Of a stretch of DNA of 64,000 nucleotides, positions 27,631 through 36,262 are shown piece after piece (the stretch's first letter is position 1; each line of letters starts with the position of its first letter). Under the pieces are notes generated by a model. The model did no database searches. It saw only the letters and a program-made list of their open reading frames with translations, and was not told the DNA's origin. The DNA comes from RPQJ01 sp963732415. Its GTDB lineage: Bacteria; Pseudomonadota; Gammaproteobacteria; Steroidobacterales; Steroidobacteraceae. A program made the translations under genes and the position numbers. The stretch is from NCBI GenBank assembly GCA_963732415.1, contig CAVSZK010000004.1, positions 124,001 to 188,000 of the forward strand. The letters are read 5' to 3'.

Positions 27631-28797
27631 TCAGTTGACCCATTTTCCGTCCCGGCAGTGTGAAGGCAACGCGTCGCACCAGCTGGTCGGCTCCTGCTGT
27701 GGGGCCCCGTTGCGTCCACGCCGGAACGCGGCCGTGGCCAGGTAGAGCTCGCGGCGCATCTCGTTGATCTTGCCGAGCGGTTGGTGATCCGTGAGTCCGT
27801 GCCACGGATTGTAGGAGAGGTTCTCGCACATTTCATTCTGCTCGGGTGTGTCGAACACCTGGCGCGGAATGTACAGGCGAGCCACCGGAACGAACGGCGA
27901 GTCCTTCTCGGACCAGCGCACGGTGGCGTCCTCGACGGGCATGCGTGAGCCCTCGTCGCGGACCTGGACCATGAATTCGAAGCACGCGTCCTGGTAGCGC
28001 AGCACCTGCTGCATCGCATCGCGCAGGAAATTCGGGTTGCTGCGGTCGACCTCGTCGACCGGCGTGTTCTCGCAGGCGCGGGCGCTGAATTTCACCGTCT
28101 GCGGCCCGAGCCGGTAGGCCGACATGCTGTAGTACTGGTCCGACAGCGGGCTGGGCGGCGCGGGCTTCCGGGTGTGCAACCCGAGGTACAGCTCGCGCAG
28201 CTTCCAGCGGAACGGGTTCGGCGAGCCGTCGCCGAAAAAGTACCGGAACGGCGTGTTCTTCGCCGACTGGCGCTCGAGCTCCGCGTAGTCGTCGAGCCGC
28301 CGAACGAAGAAGTTCGGCGAGTTGATCATCACGAAATCCTGTGTGTCTCCCGCCAACCGTGGATCGAGCAGCTGCGGCCCGCTGACGCCCATCAGCTTGA
28401 TCGCCATGCCGCGGGCGTCCTTCTCGGTGTCGGCCAGCGACGGCACGGTGCCGTTGGAGAACCGCACCCAGGCCTCGTAGCTGCCCGGTCGCGCGAATAC
28501 GCCATGACGGAAGGCCGCCTGCGCCTCGGGCACCTCGAACACCGCGCGCACACAGCCGTGCGGCTTGGCGTGCGCATCGCGCTGGTAGACCGGCGTGCGG
28601 TTCGCGGCGACGATGGTGCGCACCGATTCGATGGTCTCGGTGAGCGAGGACTCGAGCGACTGTCCGACGAGGTCGGCATCGGCATCCCCGAAGGCGCCCT
28701 TCAGCATCTGCCCGGCGAATACCAGCAGCACGACGAGCAGGTAGGCGAGGGCGACGAACGCCAGCGTTCGCAGCAGGATCTTCATGCGGCGGCTCAT
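27631..28797 (-). CDS. Membrane-anchored catalase-fold protein
   Basis: A 388-residue protein with one N-terminal TM helix (about 8-29), so probably anchored facing the periplasm. The body matches the small catalase-like haem proteins (y4iL-like): H-A-K-P-H-G-C-V-R-A, then W-V-R-F-S-N-G-T, D-A-R-G-M-A-I-K-L-M-G-V, and D-F-V-M-I-N-S-P-N-F-F-V. It is shorter than true catalases and lacks their C-terminal domains. Activity may be peroxidase or fatty-acid hydroperoxide related; this is family inference. Its ATGA overlaps the stop of the cytochrome gene. Confidence 0.82.
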   Translation of the reverse strand: MSRRMKILLRTLAFVALAYLLVVLLVFAGQMLKGAFGDADADLVGQSLESSLTETIESVRTIVAANRTPVYQRDAHAKPHGCVRAVFEVPEAQAAFRHGVFARPGSYEAWVRFSNGTVPSLADTEKDARGMAIKLMGVSGPQLLDPRLAGDTQDFVMINSPNFFVRRLDDYAELERQSAKNTPFRYFFGDGSPNPFRWKLRELYLGLHTRKPAPPSPLSDQYYSMSAYRLGPQTVKFSARACENTPVDEVDRSNPNFLRDAMQQVLRYQDACFEFMVQVRDEGSRMPVEDATVRWSEKDSPFVPVARLYIPRQVFDTPEQNEMCENLSYNPWHGLTDHQPLGKINEMRRELYLATAAFRRGRNGAPQQEPTSWCDALPSHCRDGKWVN

Positions 28798-31118
28798 TTC
28801 ATCGCCTCCGGCGTCCAGGTGATGTGCGAGCAGTGCGCTTCGGTTTCCGGCTTTATGCGCGGTTCGTCGCTCAGCACCTTCAGGAATTCGAGCAGCGCCA
28901 GGCGCTCGTGCTCGGTGAAGCGACGGCAGTAGCCAGGCTTGTCTTCACGCTGGAAGCCGATCACGCCATTGCCGCAGAGGCCATCGTCGAACGCATGGCC
29001 GCGGTTCGAATTGCCGGTGATGCGCGTGTCGTAGCGGAACGCGCCCGGGAACTGCCGGGTGACGAGACCAAGATGCACCGGGTCGTATTCCTTTCGCCCC
29101 AGGTAGAACACCGTGTCGCGCTCGTCGGGCGGCAGCAGCAGCTGGTAGAGCGTGGGCACTGAGCCGTTGTGCAGGAAAGGCGCGGTGGCCCAGACACCTT
29201 CCAGCGGCCGCGGCCGGTAGTTTTTCAGGGCCATCGGGCGGTCGTGTTCGCCGAAACCGTTCAGGTCGTCGACGGCGTCCTGGTTGATCGCCTGGTGGTT
29301 CCTGAGATCCCAGATGGGCTTGGGGAACGCAGCGTAGTCGTGATAGCGAACTTCGCCGCCGATGAAGCGCAGCCCGAGCGCGCCCGGCACGTGCTGCCAG
29401 TCACTGATGTAGACCAGGCAATCCGCCTTGAGTGGATCGCAGGCAGGCTTGCCCGGGATGACCGTAACGGCGCGGCCTGCCGGTGTGTCCTTCAGCGCAC
29501 TCAGGTCATAGGTGTTGTTGATGAAGTTCATCACCGAAGTCGGGTCGGTGCCGACGTAGCCCAGGTAGATGTGGGCGACCTGCCATACCTCGTCGCGTTT
29601 CGTCTGCTCGCGGTACAGGCCATGCTGTTCACCCTGTCCGGAGGAGTACTGGGCGATGCTCACGGCGCCGGCCGGCAGGTTGGTTTCTCCCGGCCGGCCG
29701 ATCCACGGACCGTGACAGGTGCTGCACAGCGTCGGGCGCGCGGGCGCAATGTCGCTCTTCTTCGTGCCGGCCGCGATCATCTGGTCTGCCTTTTCCCAGT
29801 CGAAGCGAAACGGGCCATGGCAGGTCCTGCAGGTCTTGTCGAACAGCTCCTTGCCCTCGGCGGCGAGCGCCGGATCCGGCTGGCCGAACAGGTCCTCGGG
29901 CCAGCGCGGTGCCTTCAGGTGCTGCAGCACCGTCTCGATGCAGTGCATCTCCGGCAGCATGGCCGTGGATTCGAACAGGTGTGCCTGGTCCTTCAACTCG
30001 ACGTGTGCCCGCACGCCGAGCGCCTCGTTCAGGTTGCGCGCCATCGCCTGCTTCACCGAGCCGGTCCACTGTACCCAGTCGAACTGCCAGATGTCCCAGA
30101 GATGCGGGTAGTTCACCGGCGCGTTGGCGAGGCGGTAGTTGGAACGATCGAGGTAGTCCGCGAACACCGTATTGGCGATCCGTCCCAGGCCATCGGTGCG
30201 CCCGTAGCCTTCTTCCGTTGGGTATACCGATGGCTTGTTGTACCAGGCGTAGACGACCGCCTCGCGCAGCGTCTGTTTCATCGCGGAGCGCAATTCCGCG
30301 CGCTCGTCCTTGAGCTCCGCCGCCGGCACTCCGGCCAGGACCTTGTCGGCGAAACGATTGAACTTGAACGGGTTGATCCAGGTCGTGAACAGGCTCGCGA
30401 CGGACATCGTCATGAACTGCGAAACCGAATTCGAGGTGAGCGCGTGGCCACCGGAGCCGCCGTCGATCTGCAGCGCGGTGCCTTTGTACGTGAGCTGAGA
30501 CGAATGGCAGGCCGCACAACTGACGTCCAGGATCTTTACCTTCTGAGCCGGGTCCTCGGACCTGGCTGTCCCGGACGACACCTGTTCCCAGTGCCACGTG
30601 AGCCCGATCGGCAGGTCCGCGGGATTGTTGGGATTGGGGAGCTTGGCGCCATCGTAGATGTAGCCGATGCTCTCCATGTATTCGCGGGTCAGCAGTTTCG
30701 TGCGGCCGACCGGGCGCTCGAGGTTTGCGACCCAGTCGTAGCGCAGGCCGAAGAACGTCGTCCCCTGCGGCATGCGGTAGTAGACCTGTCGGTAGGGTTC
30801 GCACCAACCCTGGTAGGCGGTGTCCGGGTCGCGCGTCGTCTTGTCGAACGCGGACGCCGGCATTTTCCAGTCGATGGTGTCATCCACCTTGAAGTCCTTG
30901 CAGGCGCCGGGTTCCGGGTCCAGGTAAGCGACCTGGTTGATCGGGCGATAAGGCGGGATGTCCGGCTTGACCGACACGTACCAGAGGTAGGCGAATCCAA
31001 GCACCGGCACCAGCAGCAGCAGGACCAGCAGGCCGGTGAACAGCTTCCGCCACGGCGCTGCGAGCAACGCGTCCCTGATCCGGCGCAGCAGGCGCACGAT
31101 CCCGTTCAAGAGGTGCAT
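28794..31118 (-). CDS. Three-CXXCH cytochrome c, RoxA-like
   Basis: A 774-residue protein with an N-terminal TM anchor (about 27-47), facing the periplasm. Haem c sites are C201-A-A-C-H, C430-R-T-C-H and C465-S-T-C-H. The section Q-G-W-C-E-P-Y-R-Q-V-Y-Y-R-M-P-Q-G-T near 103-120, then Y-D-W-V-A-N-L-E, matches the beginning of RoxA-type rubber oxygenases and related MauG/peroxidase-like cytochromes. RoxA and RoxB carry two haem sites, this one three. An oxidative C=C cleavage or peroxidase-type role is inferred. It overlaps the catalase-like gene and follows the lactonase by nine bases. Confidence 0.78.
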   Translation of the reverse strand: MHLLNGIVRLLRRIRDALLAAPWRKLFTGLLVLLLLVPVLGFAYLWYVSVKPDIPPYRPINQVAYLDPEPGACKDFKVDDTIDWKMPASAFDKTTRDPDTAYQGWCEPYRQVYYRMPQGTTFFGLRYDWVANLERPVGRTKLLTREYMESIGYIYDGAKLPNPNNPADLPIGLTWHWEQVSSGTARSEDPAQKVKILDVSCAACHSSQLTYKGTALQIDGGSGGHALTSNSVSQFMTMSVASLFTTWINPFKFNRFADKVLAGVPAAELKDERAELRSAMKQTLREAVVYAWYNKPSVYPTEEGYGRTDGLGRIANTVFADYLDRSNYRLANAPVNYPHLWDIWQFDWVQWTGSVKQAMARNLNEALGVRAHVELKDQAHLFESTAMLPEMHCIETVLQHLKAPRWPEDLFGQPDPALAAEGKELFDKTCRTCHGPFRFDWEKADQMIAAGTKKSDIAPARPTLCSTCHGPWIGRPGETNLPAGAVSIAQYSSGQGEQHGLYREQTKRDEVWQVAHIYLGYVGTDPTSVMNFINNTYDLSALKDTPAGRAVTVIPGKPACDPLKADCLVYISDWQHVPGALGLRFIGGEVRYHDYAAFPKPIWDLRNHQAINQDAVDDLNGFGEHDRPMALKNYRPRPLEGVWATAPFLHNGSVPTLYQLLLPPDERDTVFYLGRKEYDPVHLGLVTRQFPGAFRYDTRITGNSNRGHAFDDGLCGNGVIGFQREDKPGYCRRFTEHERLALLEFLKVLSDEPRIKPETEAHCSHITWTPEAMK

Positions 31119-31127
31119 TGGCCTGCC

Positions 31128-32174
31128 TCAGCAGTTGTAGTTGAGCCGGAGCCCGGGGACCTGCGCGGGCATGCTGACCAACTGGCCGGAGCCACCGCAG
31201 GTGATGTAGGCCGTCTTCATGTCCGGCCCGCCGAAGCAGATGTTGGATGGCAACGGCACCGGCGAACCGTCGGGCAGCCGGATCTCGATCCAGTCGAGAA
31301 TCCCGCCTTCGGGGGACACCACCGTGATACCACCGTTGACCGTGGGGTTGGCCCCGGTCGGGACCATCGTCGCCACGTACAGGTTGCCCTCCTTGTCCAC
31401 GGCCATCGAGTCGAGCACGCTTGAGCCACGGAAATCGCCCGTCACGAGGTATGAGCCGTCGAGCGTCTGCGGGTTTGGCTTGAACGTGCCGCCGGGGCCG
31501 ATCTCGTACTTGAGCACGCGCCTCTCGTAGCTCAAGGCCACGTAAAGCCAATCGCCGTCGGGGGACAGCGCGATACCGTTAGGCGCATTGAGCGGGAAGA
31601 TGGCCTGGCGCATCGCGCTGCCGCCGGGCGACATGTAGTACACACCGGTGACGTCGCGATCGAAAGCTCGTTGCTTGCCCCAGTCGGTAAACCAGCAGCC
31701 GCCGTCCTTGTCGAACACCAGGTCGTCGGGCCCGCGCAGCGTGACCGGCGGCTCCCAGCTCTTCGGCAGGTATGGGAATGGAGGGAAGGAGGGCGGGGTC
31801 GAGGTTGCAGTGAAGAGGTCCGTGACCACTCTGCTCTCCAGGTCTACCTTCTGCAGTGCGCCTCCCTTGTAGCCCTTGGGCTGCGTAGTGCTGATCCACA
31901 GCGCCGCAGGTTTCGGCGGCGGCGGAAACTGCTGCCAGTCGAACCCGCCATCATTGCAGATGTAGACCGCGCCATCGGGCCCGATCGCCGCCCCGTTCGG
32001 GCCGCCCGGGATGGAGGCGACGACTTCGCGGGAGCCATCGTCGCGGATCCTGCTCAGGCACTGGGCCTTGATCTCGACCAGCAGCACGCTGCCGTCCTTG
32101 CACCAGACCGGGCCCTCCGGGTAGCCCAGCCCGCTCGCGATCAGGCGAATCTTCGAGCCATCGAGGTAGGACAT
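31128..32174 (-). CDS. SMP-30/gluconolactonase/LRE family protein
   Basis: A 348-residue six-bladed beta-propeller hydrolase. It has Y-P-E-G-P-V-W, the metal-binding Glu near residue 20; G-P-N-G-A-A-I-G-P-D-G; L-R-G-P-D-D-L-V-F-D-K-D-G; and N-A-P-N-G-I-A-L-S-P-D-G-D-W-L-Y. These strands are the usual Ca/Zn ligands of lactonases that open gluconolactone-like rings. No signal peptide is seen, so it is probably cytosolic. The ATG at 32174 follows GGAGAG; the longer frame upstream is an out-of-frame overlap with the TPR gene. Substrate not determined. Confidence 0.87.
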   Translation of the reverse strand: MSYLDGSKIRLIASGLGYPEGPVWCKDGSVLLVEIKAQCLSRIRDDGSREVVASIPGGPNGAAIGPDGAVYICNDGGFDWQQFPPPPKPAALWISTTQPKGYKGGALQKVDLESRVVTDLFTATSTPPSFPPFPYLPKSWEPPVTLRGPDDLVFDKDGGCWFTDWGKQRAFDRDVTGVYYMSPGGSAMRQAIFPLNAPNGIALSPDGDWLYVALSYERRVLKYEIGPGGTFKPNPQTLDGSYLVTGDFRGSSVLDSMAVDKEGNLYVATMVPTGANPTVNGGITVVSPEGGILDWIEIRLPDGSPVPLPSNICFGGPDMKTAYITCGGSGQLVSMPAQVPGLRLNYNC

Positions 32175-32232
32175 TCTCTCTCCGTGTTGTTCTTGTATGG
32201 CGGCGAGACGCCCGGCAGGGCGCCCGGCGCGG

Positions 32233-33720
32233 CTAAGGGGCCTTGGCCGACGACGGTGCGTTGACGAGACCGGACTCCAGCAGTCCGCGCACGAAGGGCG
32301 TCGCCAGGAATTCGCTGCCCGAGATGTTCCTGATGTTTTCGATGAACAGCGCCGCGGTGAGGTACGGGTTGATCGCGGTGGCGGCTGCGATGCTGCGACG
32401 TGCCGCCCCCATGTCGCCGAGAATGGCCTGTGCGTTGGCCAGCAGGTAGTGATTGTGCACCCAGCCCGGCTGCCCGCGCAGGCTGCGCGTGCAGAGCACC
32501 ACGGACGCAGCGTAGTTGCCGAGGCACTGCTCGGCGCAAGCCATGAAGAAGAACCAGTACGGTACGGACGGGTGCTTGGGTGCGATGGCGAAGTTTTCGT
32601 CGAGCAACTGCTTGGCTTCGTAGGCACCGGCTGCGCCCCGCGTCAACGCCAGCGTCATCGCGAGGTAGCCGCGGCTGATCAGGTTCAGCGGTGCAATCTC
32701 GATGGCATGGCGCAGCGCGGAGATGGCCCGTTCGCTGTCGCCGAGGTTCTGCCACACGACCCCCGCGTTTTCCAGCACGTCGACGTCGTTTGGCGCAAGG
32801 CTGTAGGCCTTGTCGATCAACTCGCTGGCTTCCGCTGCCACCGCCTCGTAGTCCAGGCAGGTGCGCGTGGTCAATTGCTGGGCCAGCAGCATCGCGAGGG
32901 CGGCACGCGGCGCCGCATATTCAGGGGCCATCTCGATGGCACGGTGCAGGTACGTGATCGCCTGCATCATGCCCTCGATGGAGAAATTCGCGAGCCAGAA
33001 GTGGTAGGCCTTCTGCAGCAGGCCCCAGGCGTCGAGGTACTGGTCCGGGGTCTTGCGGGCGATCAGTGTTTCCGTCAGCCGGACCTGGCCCAGCGTGGCG
33101 CCGACGATCGAACGCGCGATCTCCTGCTGCACTTCGAACAGGTCTTCCAGCTTCCTGTCGTAGCTCTGGGTCCAGATGTCCGAGTTGCTGCGCATGTCGA
33201 TCAGGCGCCCGATGACCCTGATGCGGTCCCCGGCCCGCATCAGGCTGCCGGTCAGCGCAAAGTTTGCATTGAACTGCTCCGCGGCCTGGTGCGCTGCCGC
33301 GTCATCGCTGCCCCATTGGAAGGAGGTATTGCGCGAGCTGACCCGCAGGCCGGGAACCGGGGCCAGCAGCGCGCTCATCTCTGAGGCGATTCCGGACGCC
33401 AGGAACTGGTCGTCCTCGTTTTTCGAGAGCGTCTCGAACCTGAGCACCACCAGCGCAACGTGGTCGTCCGAGAGCGAGGGGTGGTGGTTGACGGCGGCCA
33501 CGGCAGGGACCCGGGCGGCCTGGGCGGCGGGATCGGCCCCGGCGGCGGGGTCAGTCCTGGCCGTGTCCTGCGGTTTCCGCAACACCGCAGTGCTCACCCG
33601 GCTCGACGACAGGATTGTGCGCACCACCCCGTAGATCACTCCACCCAGGGCGATCAACGCTGTCATCGACGAGAACAGTGACTCGTGCGTCTCGAGCCAC
33701 TGCGCGATGTAATCAATCAT
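32233..33720 (-). CDS. TolB-like/TPR membrane protein heading the formaldehyde cluster
   Basis: A 495-residue protein. One N-terminal TM helix (about 16-36) is followed by an Ala/Pro-rich linker and a TolB-like domain (about 84-210: V-A-L-V-V-L-R-F-E-T-L-S, L-A-S-G-I-A-S-E-M, F-A-L-T-G-S-L-M-R-A-G-D-R-I-R-V, D-I-W-T-Q-S-Y), then TPR-like helices to the end. There is no DNA-binding domain. It is probably a sensor or assembly scaffold for the downstream enzymes, a role inferred only from position: it is the first gene of the unit, 58 bases before the lactonase. Confidence 0.75.
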   Translation of the reverse strand: MIDYIAQWLETHESLFSSMTALIALGGVIYGVVRTILSSSRVSTAVLRKPQDTARTDPAAGADPAAQAARVPAVAAVNHHPSLSDDHVALVVLRFETLSKNEDDQFLASGIASEMSALLAPVPGLRVSSRNTSFQWGSDDAAAHQAAEQFNANFALTGSLMRAGDRIRVIGRLIDMRSNSDIWTQSYDRKLEDLFEVQQEIARSIVGATLGQVRLTETLIARKTPDQYLDAWGLLQKAYHFWLANFSIEGMMQAITYLHRAIEMAPEYAAPRAALAMLLAQQLTTRTCLDYEAVAAEASELIDKAYSLAPNDVDVLENAGVVWQNLGDSERAISALRHAIEIAPLNLISRGYLAMTLALTRGAAGAYEAKQLLDENFAIAPKHPSVPYWFFFMACAEQCLGNYAASVVLCTRSLRGQPGWVHNHYLLANAQAILGDMGAARRSIAAATAINPYLTAALFIENIRNISGSEFLATPFVRGLLESGLVNAPSSAKAP

Positions 33721-33853
33721 AGGTCTATCGTTCGGCCACGCGTATCACGCGGCAGCCTACATCCCTCGAATGGCACACGCCAGTAGGCGGGCGGGCGCCG
33801 GGTCCCCCGGCGCGAACCCTGGGTGCACGCGCGCGCCGCGAAGCCGTGTCGGT

Positions 33854-35269
33854 CTACTGTGCGGCGTAGATTTTGACCAACTCGTACAGGAACTCGCGCC
33901 CGTCGTAGAGCGACTGGACGCGGATACGTTCGTTCAGGCCGTGGATGCCGCCCAGGTCCGGGTCGAAGAACAGCACGCCGATGCCGTAGGTCGGGATGCC
34001 GGCAGCACCCAGGAACTGGCCGTCCGTCGCGCCCGCCTGGAAAAGCGGCAGCAGCGGCACGCCGGGATAGATCCGGGCCGCGACCTGCTCGATCGGCTTC
34101 ATGATCTCAGGTGTCAGTGGAGGGGCTTTTGCCGCGGGTCCGCGATTCTGCAACGTCGTCACATCGATCGCCGGATCGCCGGCCACGCGCGCCAGTGCCT
34201 GGCGCACGTCCTCGAAAGTCTCCGCCGGGTAGATGCGGCAGTTGACGTTGGCGCGGGCACGCTGCGGAAGCGCATTCGTCGCGTGACCGGCCTCCATCAT
34301 CGTCGCGACGCAGGTCGTGCGCAGCATCGCGTTCCAGGTCGGGTCCTGCGTGATCGCCGCGACCGCCCGTGCATCGGTGGGATCCTTCACCAGTGCGCGC
34401 ATTGCGTCGCCGGTCTCGCCGCCCTTGAGGTCGGCCATGCGGGTGAAATACTCGCGCGTCGCGTCGTTCAGGTGAATAGGGAATTCGTACTGGCTGAGCC
34501 GCGTGAGACCGGCCGCGAGGCGATAGATCGCGTTGTCCTTTACGGGGCGCGAGCTGTGCCCGCCCGGGTTGCGTACCTCGAGACGGTAGTCCTGGCTGGC
34601 CTTCTCGCCAGCCTGCACCGTGATCATGATGCGCCGGCCCTGGTCGTCCAGCGTGCCCCAGGCGCCTTCGTTCAGCGCGAAGCCCGCGTCGACCAGCTCG
34701 CGCTGCTGCGTCGAAAGGTACTCGGCGCCGTTGAATGCGCCGTTTGTTTCCTCGCCACAGGTGAGCGCCAGTTTCACCGTGCGGCGCGGCTTGTAGCCGT
34801 CCTGCAGGAAACGCACCAGCGTATCGACCCAGATCGAGGCCATGGCCTTGTCGTCGGCAACGCCGCGCGCGTAGAAGTAGCCGTCTTCCTCGACCAGCGT
34901 GAAAGGATCCCGGGTCCAGTCTTCGCGTTTTGCTTCCACGACGTCCAGGTGAGCGAGCAGCAGCATCGGTCGTATCGCCGGGTCGCTGCCGGGAAGAATC
35001 GCGACCAGCCCGCCTTCCTTCGGGTGCTCGGGCACCGCGAACAGGTGGATGTCCTGCTCCGGCATTCCCGCCTTGCGCAGGCGCGCGGCCATCTTGCCCG
35101 CGGCCTCGGTGCAGTCGCCGGCGGACAGCGTCGTGTTGGTCTCCACGAGTTCACGAAACAGTTCCCTGTACTCGACCTGGTCCGGTCGGAGGGCGTCGGT
35201 GGCATTAGCTGTCATCGTGACAACGGAGAACAAGGCAGCGCAGGCTGCAGTCGCTTGAATCCTGGGCAC
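33854..35269 (-). CDS. Exported M20 family metallopeptidase
   Basis: A 471-residue hydrolase with a signal peptide (about 1-23), so periplasmic. The di-zinc site of the M20 family is visible: H in L-L-L-A-H-L-D-V-V, bridging D in G-V-A-D-D-K, the catalytic E-E in C-G-E-E-T-N-G, a late Asp in G-A-T-D-G-Q-F and the final His in G-I-H-G-L-N-E-R. A dimerisation (lid) domain with N-P-G-G-H-S-S-R-P sits between. It probably acts as a di/aminopeptidase or deacylase. The GTG at 35269 has GAGGA about eight bases upstream; a TTG at 35284 is the alternative. Confidence 0.9.
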   Translation of the reverse strand: MPRIQATAACAALFSVVTMTANATDALRPDQVEYRELFRELVETNTTLSAGDCTEAAGKMAARLRKAGMPEQDIHLFAVPEHPKEGGLVAILPGSDPAIRPMLLLAHLDVVEAKREDWTRDPFTLVEEDGYFYARGVADDKAMASIWVDTLVRFLQDGYKPRRTVKLALTCGEETNGAFNGAEYLSTQQRELVDAGFALNEGAWGTLDDQGRRIMITVQAGEKASQDYRLEVRNPGGHSSRPVKDNAIYRLAAGLTRLSQYEFPIHLNDATREYFTRMADLKGGETGDAMRALVKDPTDARAVAAITQDPTWNAMLRTTCVATMMEAGHATNALPQRARANVNCRIYPAETFEDVRQALARVAGDPAIDVTTLQNRGPAAKAPPLTPEIMKPIEQVAARIYPGVPLLPLFQAGATDGQFLGAAGIPTYGIGVLFFDPDLGGIHGLNERIRVQSLYDGREFLYELVKIYAAQ

Positions 35270-35372
35270 GATGGGTCCTCGCAAGATAAACGGCAGTGTC
35301 TGGTTCAGCTTCGCATCGTAGCAGGGCAGGGGCGCCCGACTTCATCCTGCTGTTTCCGGCGTCCTGAAACGA

Positions 35373-35396
35373 CGACGCCGCCCGAAGGCGGCGTCG
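35373..35396 (-). terminator. Hairpin terminator after the exported beta-protein gene
   Basis: A perfect 10-bp stem, CGACGCCGCC against GGCGGCGTCG, closing a four-base loop (UUCG on the minus-strand transcript, a very stable tetraloop). It lies 25 bases after the stop of the gene at 35422. The T-tract is weak (TTTC), so it may act by hairpin strength. Confidence 0.55.
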
Positions 35397-35421
35397 CAGC
35401 AAACAACAGCAGAAGCCGCCG

Positions 35422-35871
35422 TTACTTCATCGTGACCTTGACGCCGTTCGCGGAGCCAACGTTGATCTGCAGGCCCTGGTTGCGCGAGATGAGCTTCATC
35501 ACCACGCCGTTCTCGTTCTTGAGATACAGGGCGCCGGCGCCGCCGCCGAGGGTCGCGCTGGCATCCCACTGCGTGTAGGTGCCCGGGAACTTGGATAGGT
35601 CGGCCAGATCGTAGACGTCGCCCACCGCGTCGATCTTGGTCATGCCGACATTGGCGCCAACGGTCAGGCCGGTCAGCTTGAACTCGTGGTCCTTGCCCTT
35701 GAAGGTGAGCGTGCCACCGCCGGTGCTGCCGCCGACGACGAGCGCAAACTGGGTCGAATCGATCTTGACGGTGCCATCAGGCTTCTTGTCGTCCGCGGCC
35801 AGCGCGAGGCTGCCGGCGAAAAATGTCGCAACCAGTGCCAGGACGCCGAATGTCTTTAGATAATTCTTCAT
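35422..35871 (-). CDS. Small exported protein, probably beta-rich
   Basis: A 149-residue protein with a signal peptide (about 1-25, ending L-A-L-A-A). The mature part is Gly/Thr/Val-rich with strand-like repeats such as F-A-L-V-V-G-G-S-T-G-G-G-T-L-T-F-K-G and D-V-Y-D-L-A-D-L-S-K-F-P-G-T-Y. I recall similar small exported proteins with DUF1134-like layout but cannot fix the family. It ends just before the hairpin terminator and has its own AT-richer upstream region. Confidence 0.6.
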   Translation of the reverse strand: MKNYLKTFGVLALVATFFAGSLALAADDKKPDGTVKIDSTQFALVVGGSTGGGTLTFKGKDHEFKLTGLTVGANVGMTKIDAVGDVYDLADLSKFPGTYTQWDASATLGGGAGALYLKNENGVVMKLISRNQGLQINVGSANGVKVTMK

Positions 35872-36262
35872 GGATCAGGACTCTCCGGGAAATATTGGAG
35901 TGGAAAGTGAAGGGCGATTAGCCTACTCATTAATGGTACACAACCCGTATGCGGGGTTGGGAAAGGTCTGGTGCCGACGCCGGATCGGACCGCGGCAGGG
36001 CCCTGAATCCTCATCAAATACATGCCGTTAGAACACATTATCAATAAAAATTGACACAGCTTCGAGTGAAGACCTGCCACCGGCCACCTTCGCACTCGCA
36101 GCAACGCTCGCGGCTGCAAAATTCAGCGCCTTGAGCGGGCAAAACACTATAAAATCCTGCTTGCAATAACGAATAAGTCCTAGTCGCAGCAAGGGGATGC
36201 TGCGTACCCCCCCCACCCAATATTGGGTGACCATTCGAACTGATGATCGGGAAGGGATTTCG
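35872..36262. other. AT-richer intergenic region between two exported-protein genes
   Basis: About 390 bases, visibly less GC-rich than the rest (near 36020-36055 especially), separating the minus-strand exported protein from the giant secreted protein. Promoter-like elements are present but not well spaced: TTGACA at 36051 and TATAAA at 36148. A C8 tract and a 16-bp palindrome at 36207-36229 are listed separately. No gene seen. Confidence 0.4.
36207..36229. promoter_or_regulatory. C8 tract joined to a 16-bp perfect palindrome
   Basis: Eight C (36207-36214) run directly into CACCCAATATTGGGTG (36214-36229), a perfect 16-bp palindrome, ending 33 bases before the ATG of the giant secreted protein. 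The palindrome is a plausible dimeric-repressor site and the C run is the kind of tract that slips. Either could set expression of the gene. Confidence 0.4.

Noticed and set aside
29169..31424. A 751-codon open frame antisense to the RoxA-like cytochrome gene
   Set aside because: It is Arg/Val/Gln/His-rich with no family pattern, and lies opposite a gene with three haem motifs. In GC-rich DNA such frames arise from third-position bias.
32175..32627. Lactonase frame extended upstream to 32627
   Set aside because: That segment is an out-of-frame reading of the TPR gene, while ATG 32174 has GGAGAG and starts the family domain.
33795..33813. GCGCCGGG-TCC-CCCGGCGC hairpin as terminator of the M20 gene
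   Set aside because: The stem is good but there is no T-tract on the minus strand after it, and GC-rich inverted repeats are common here.
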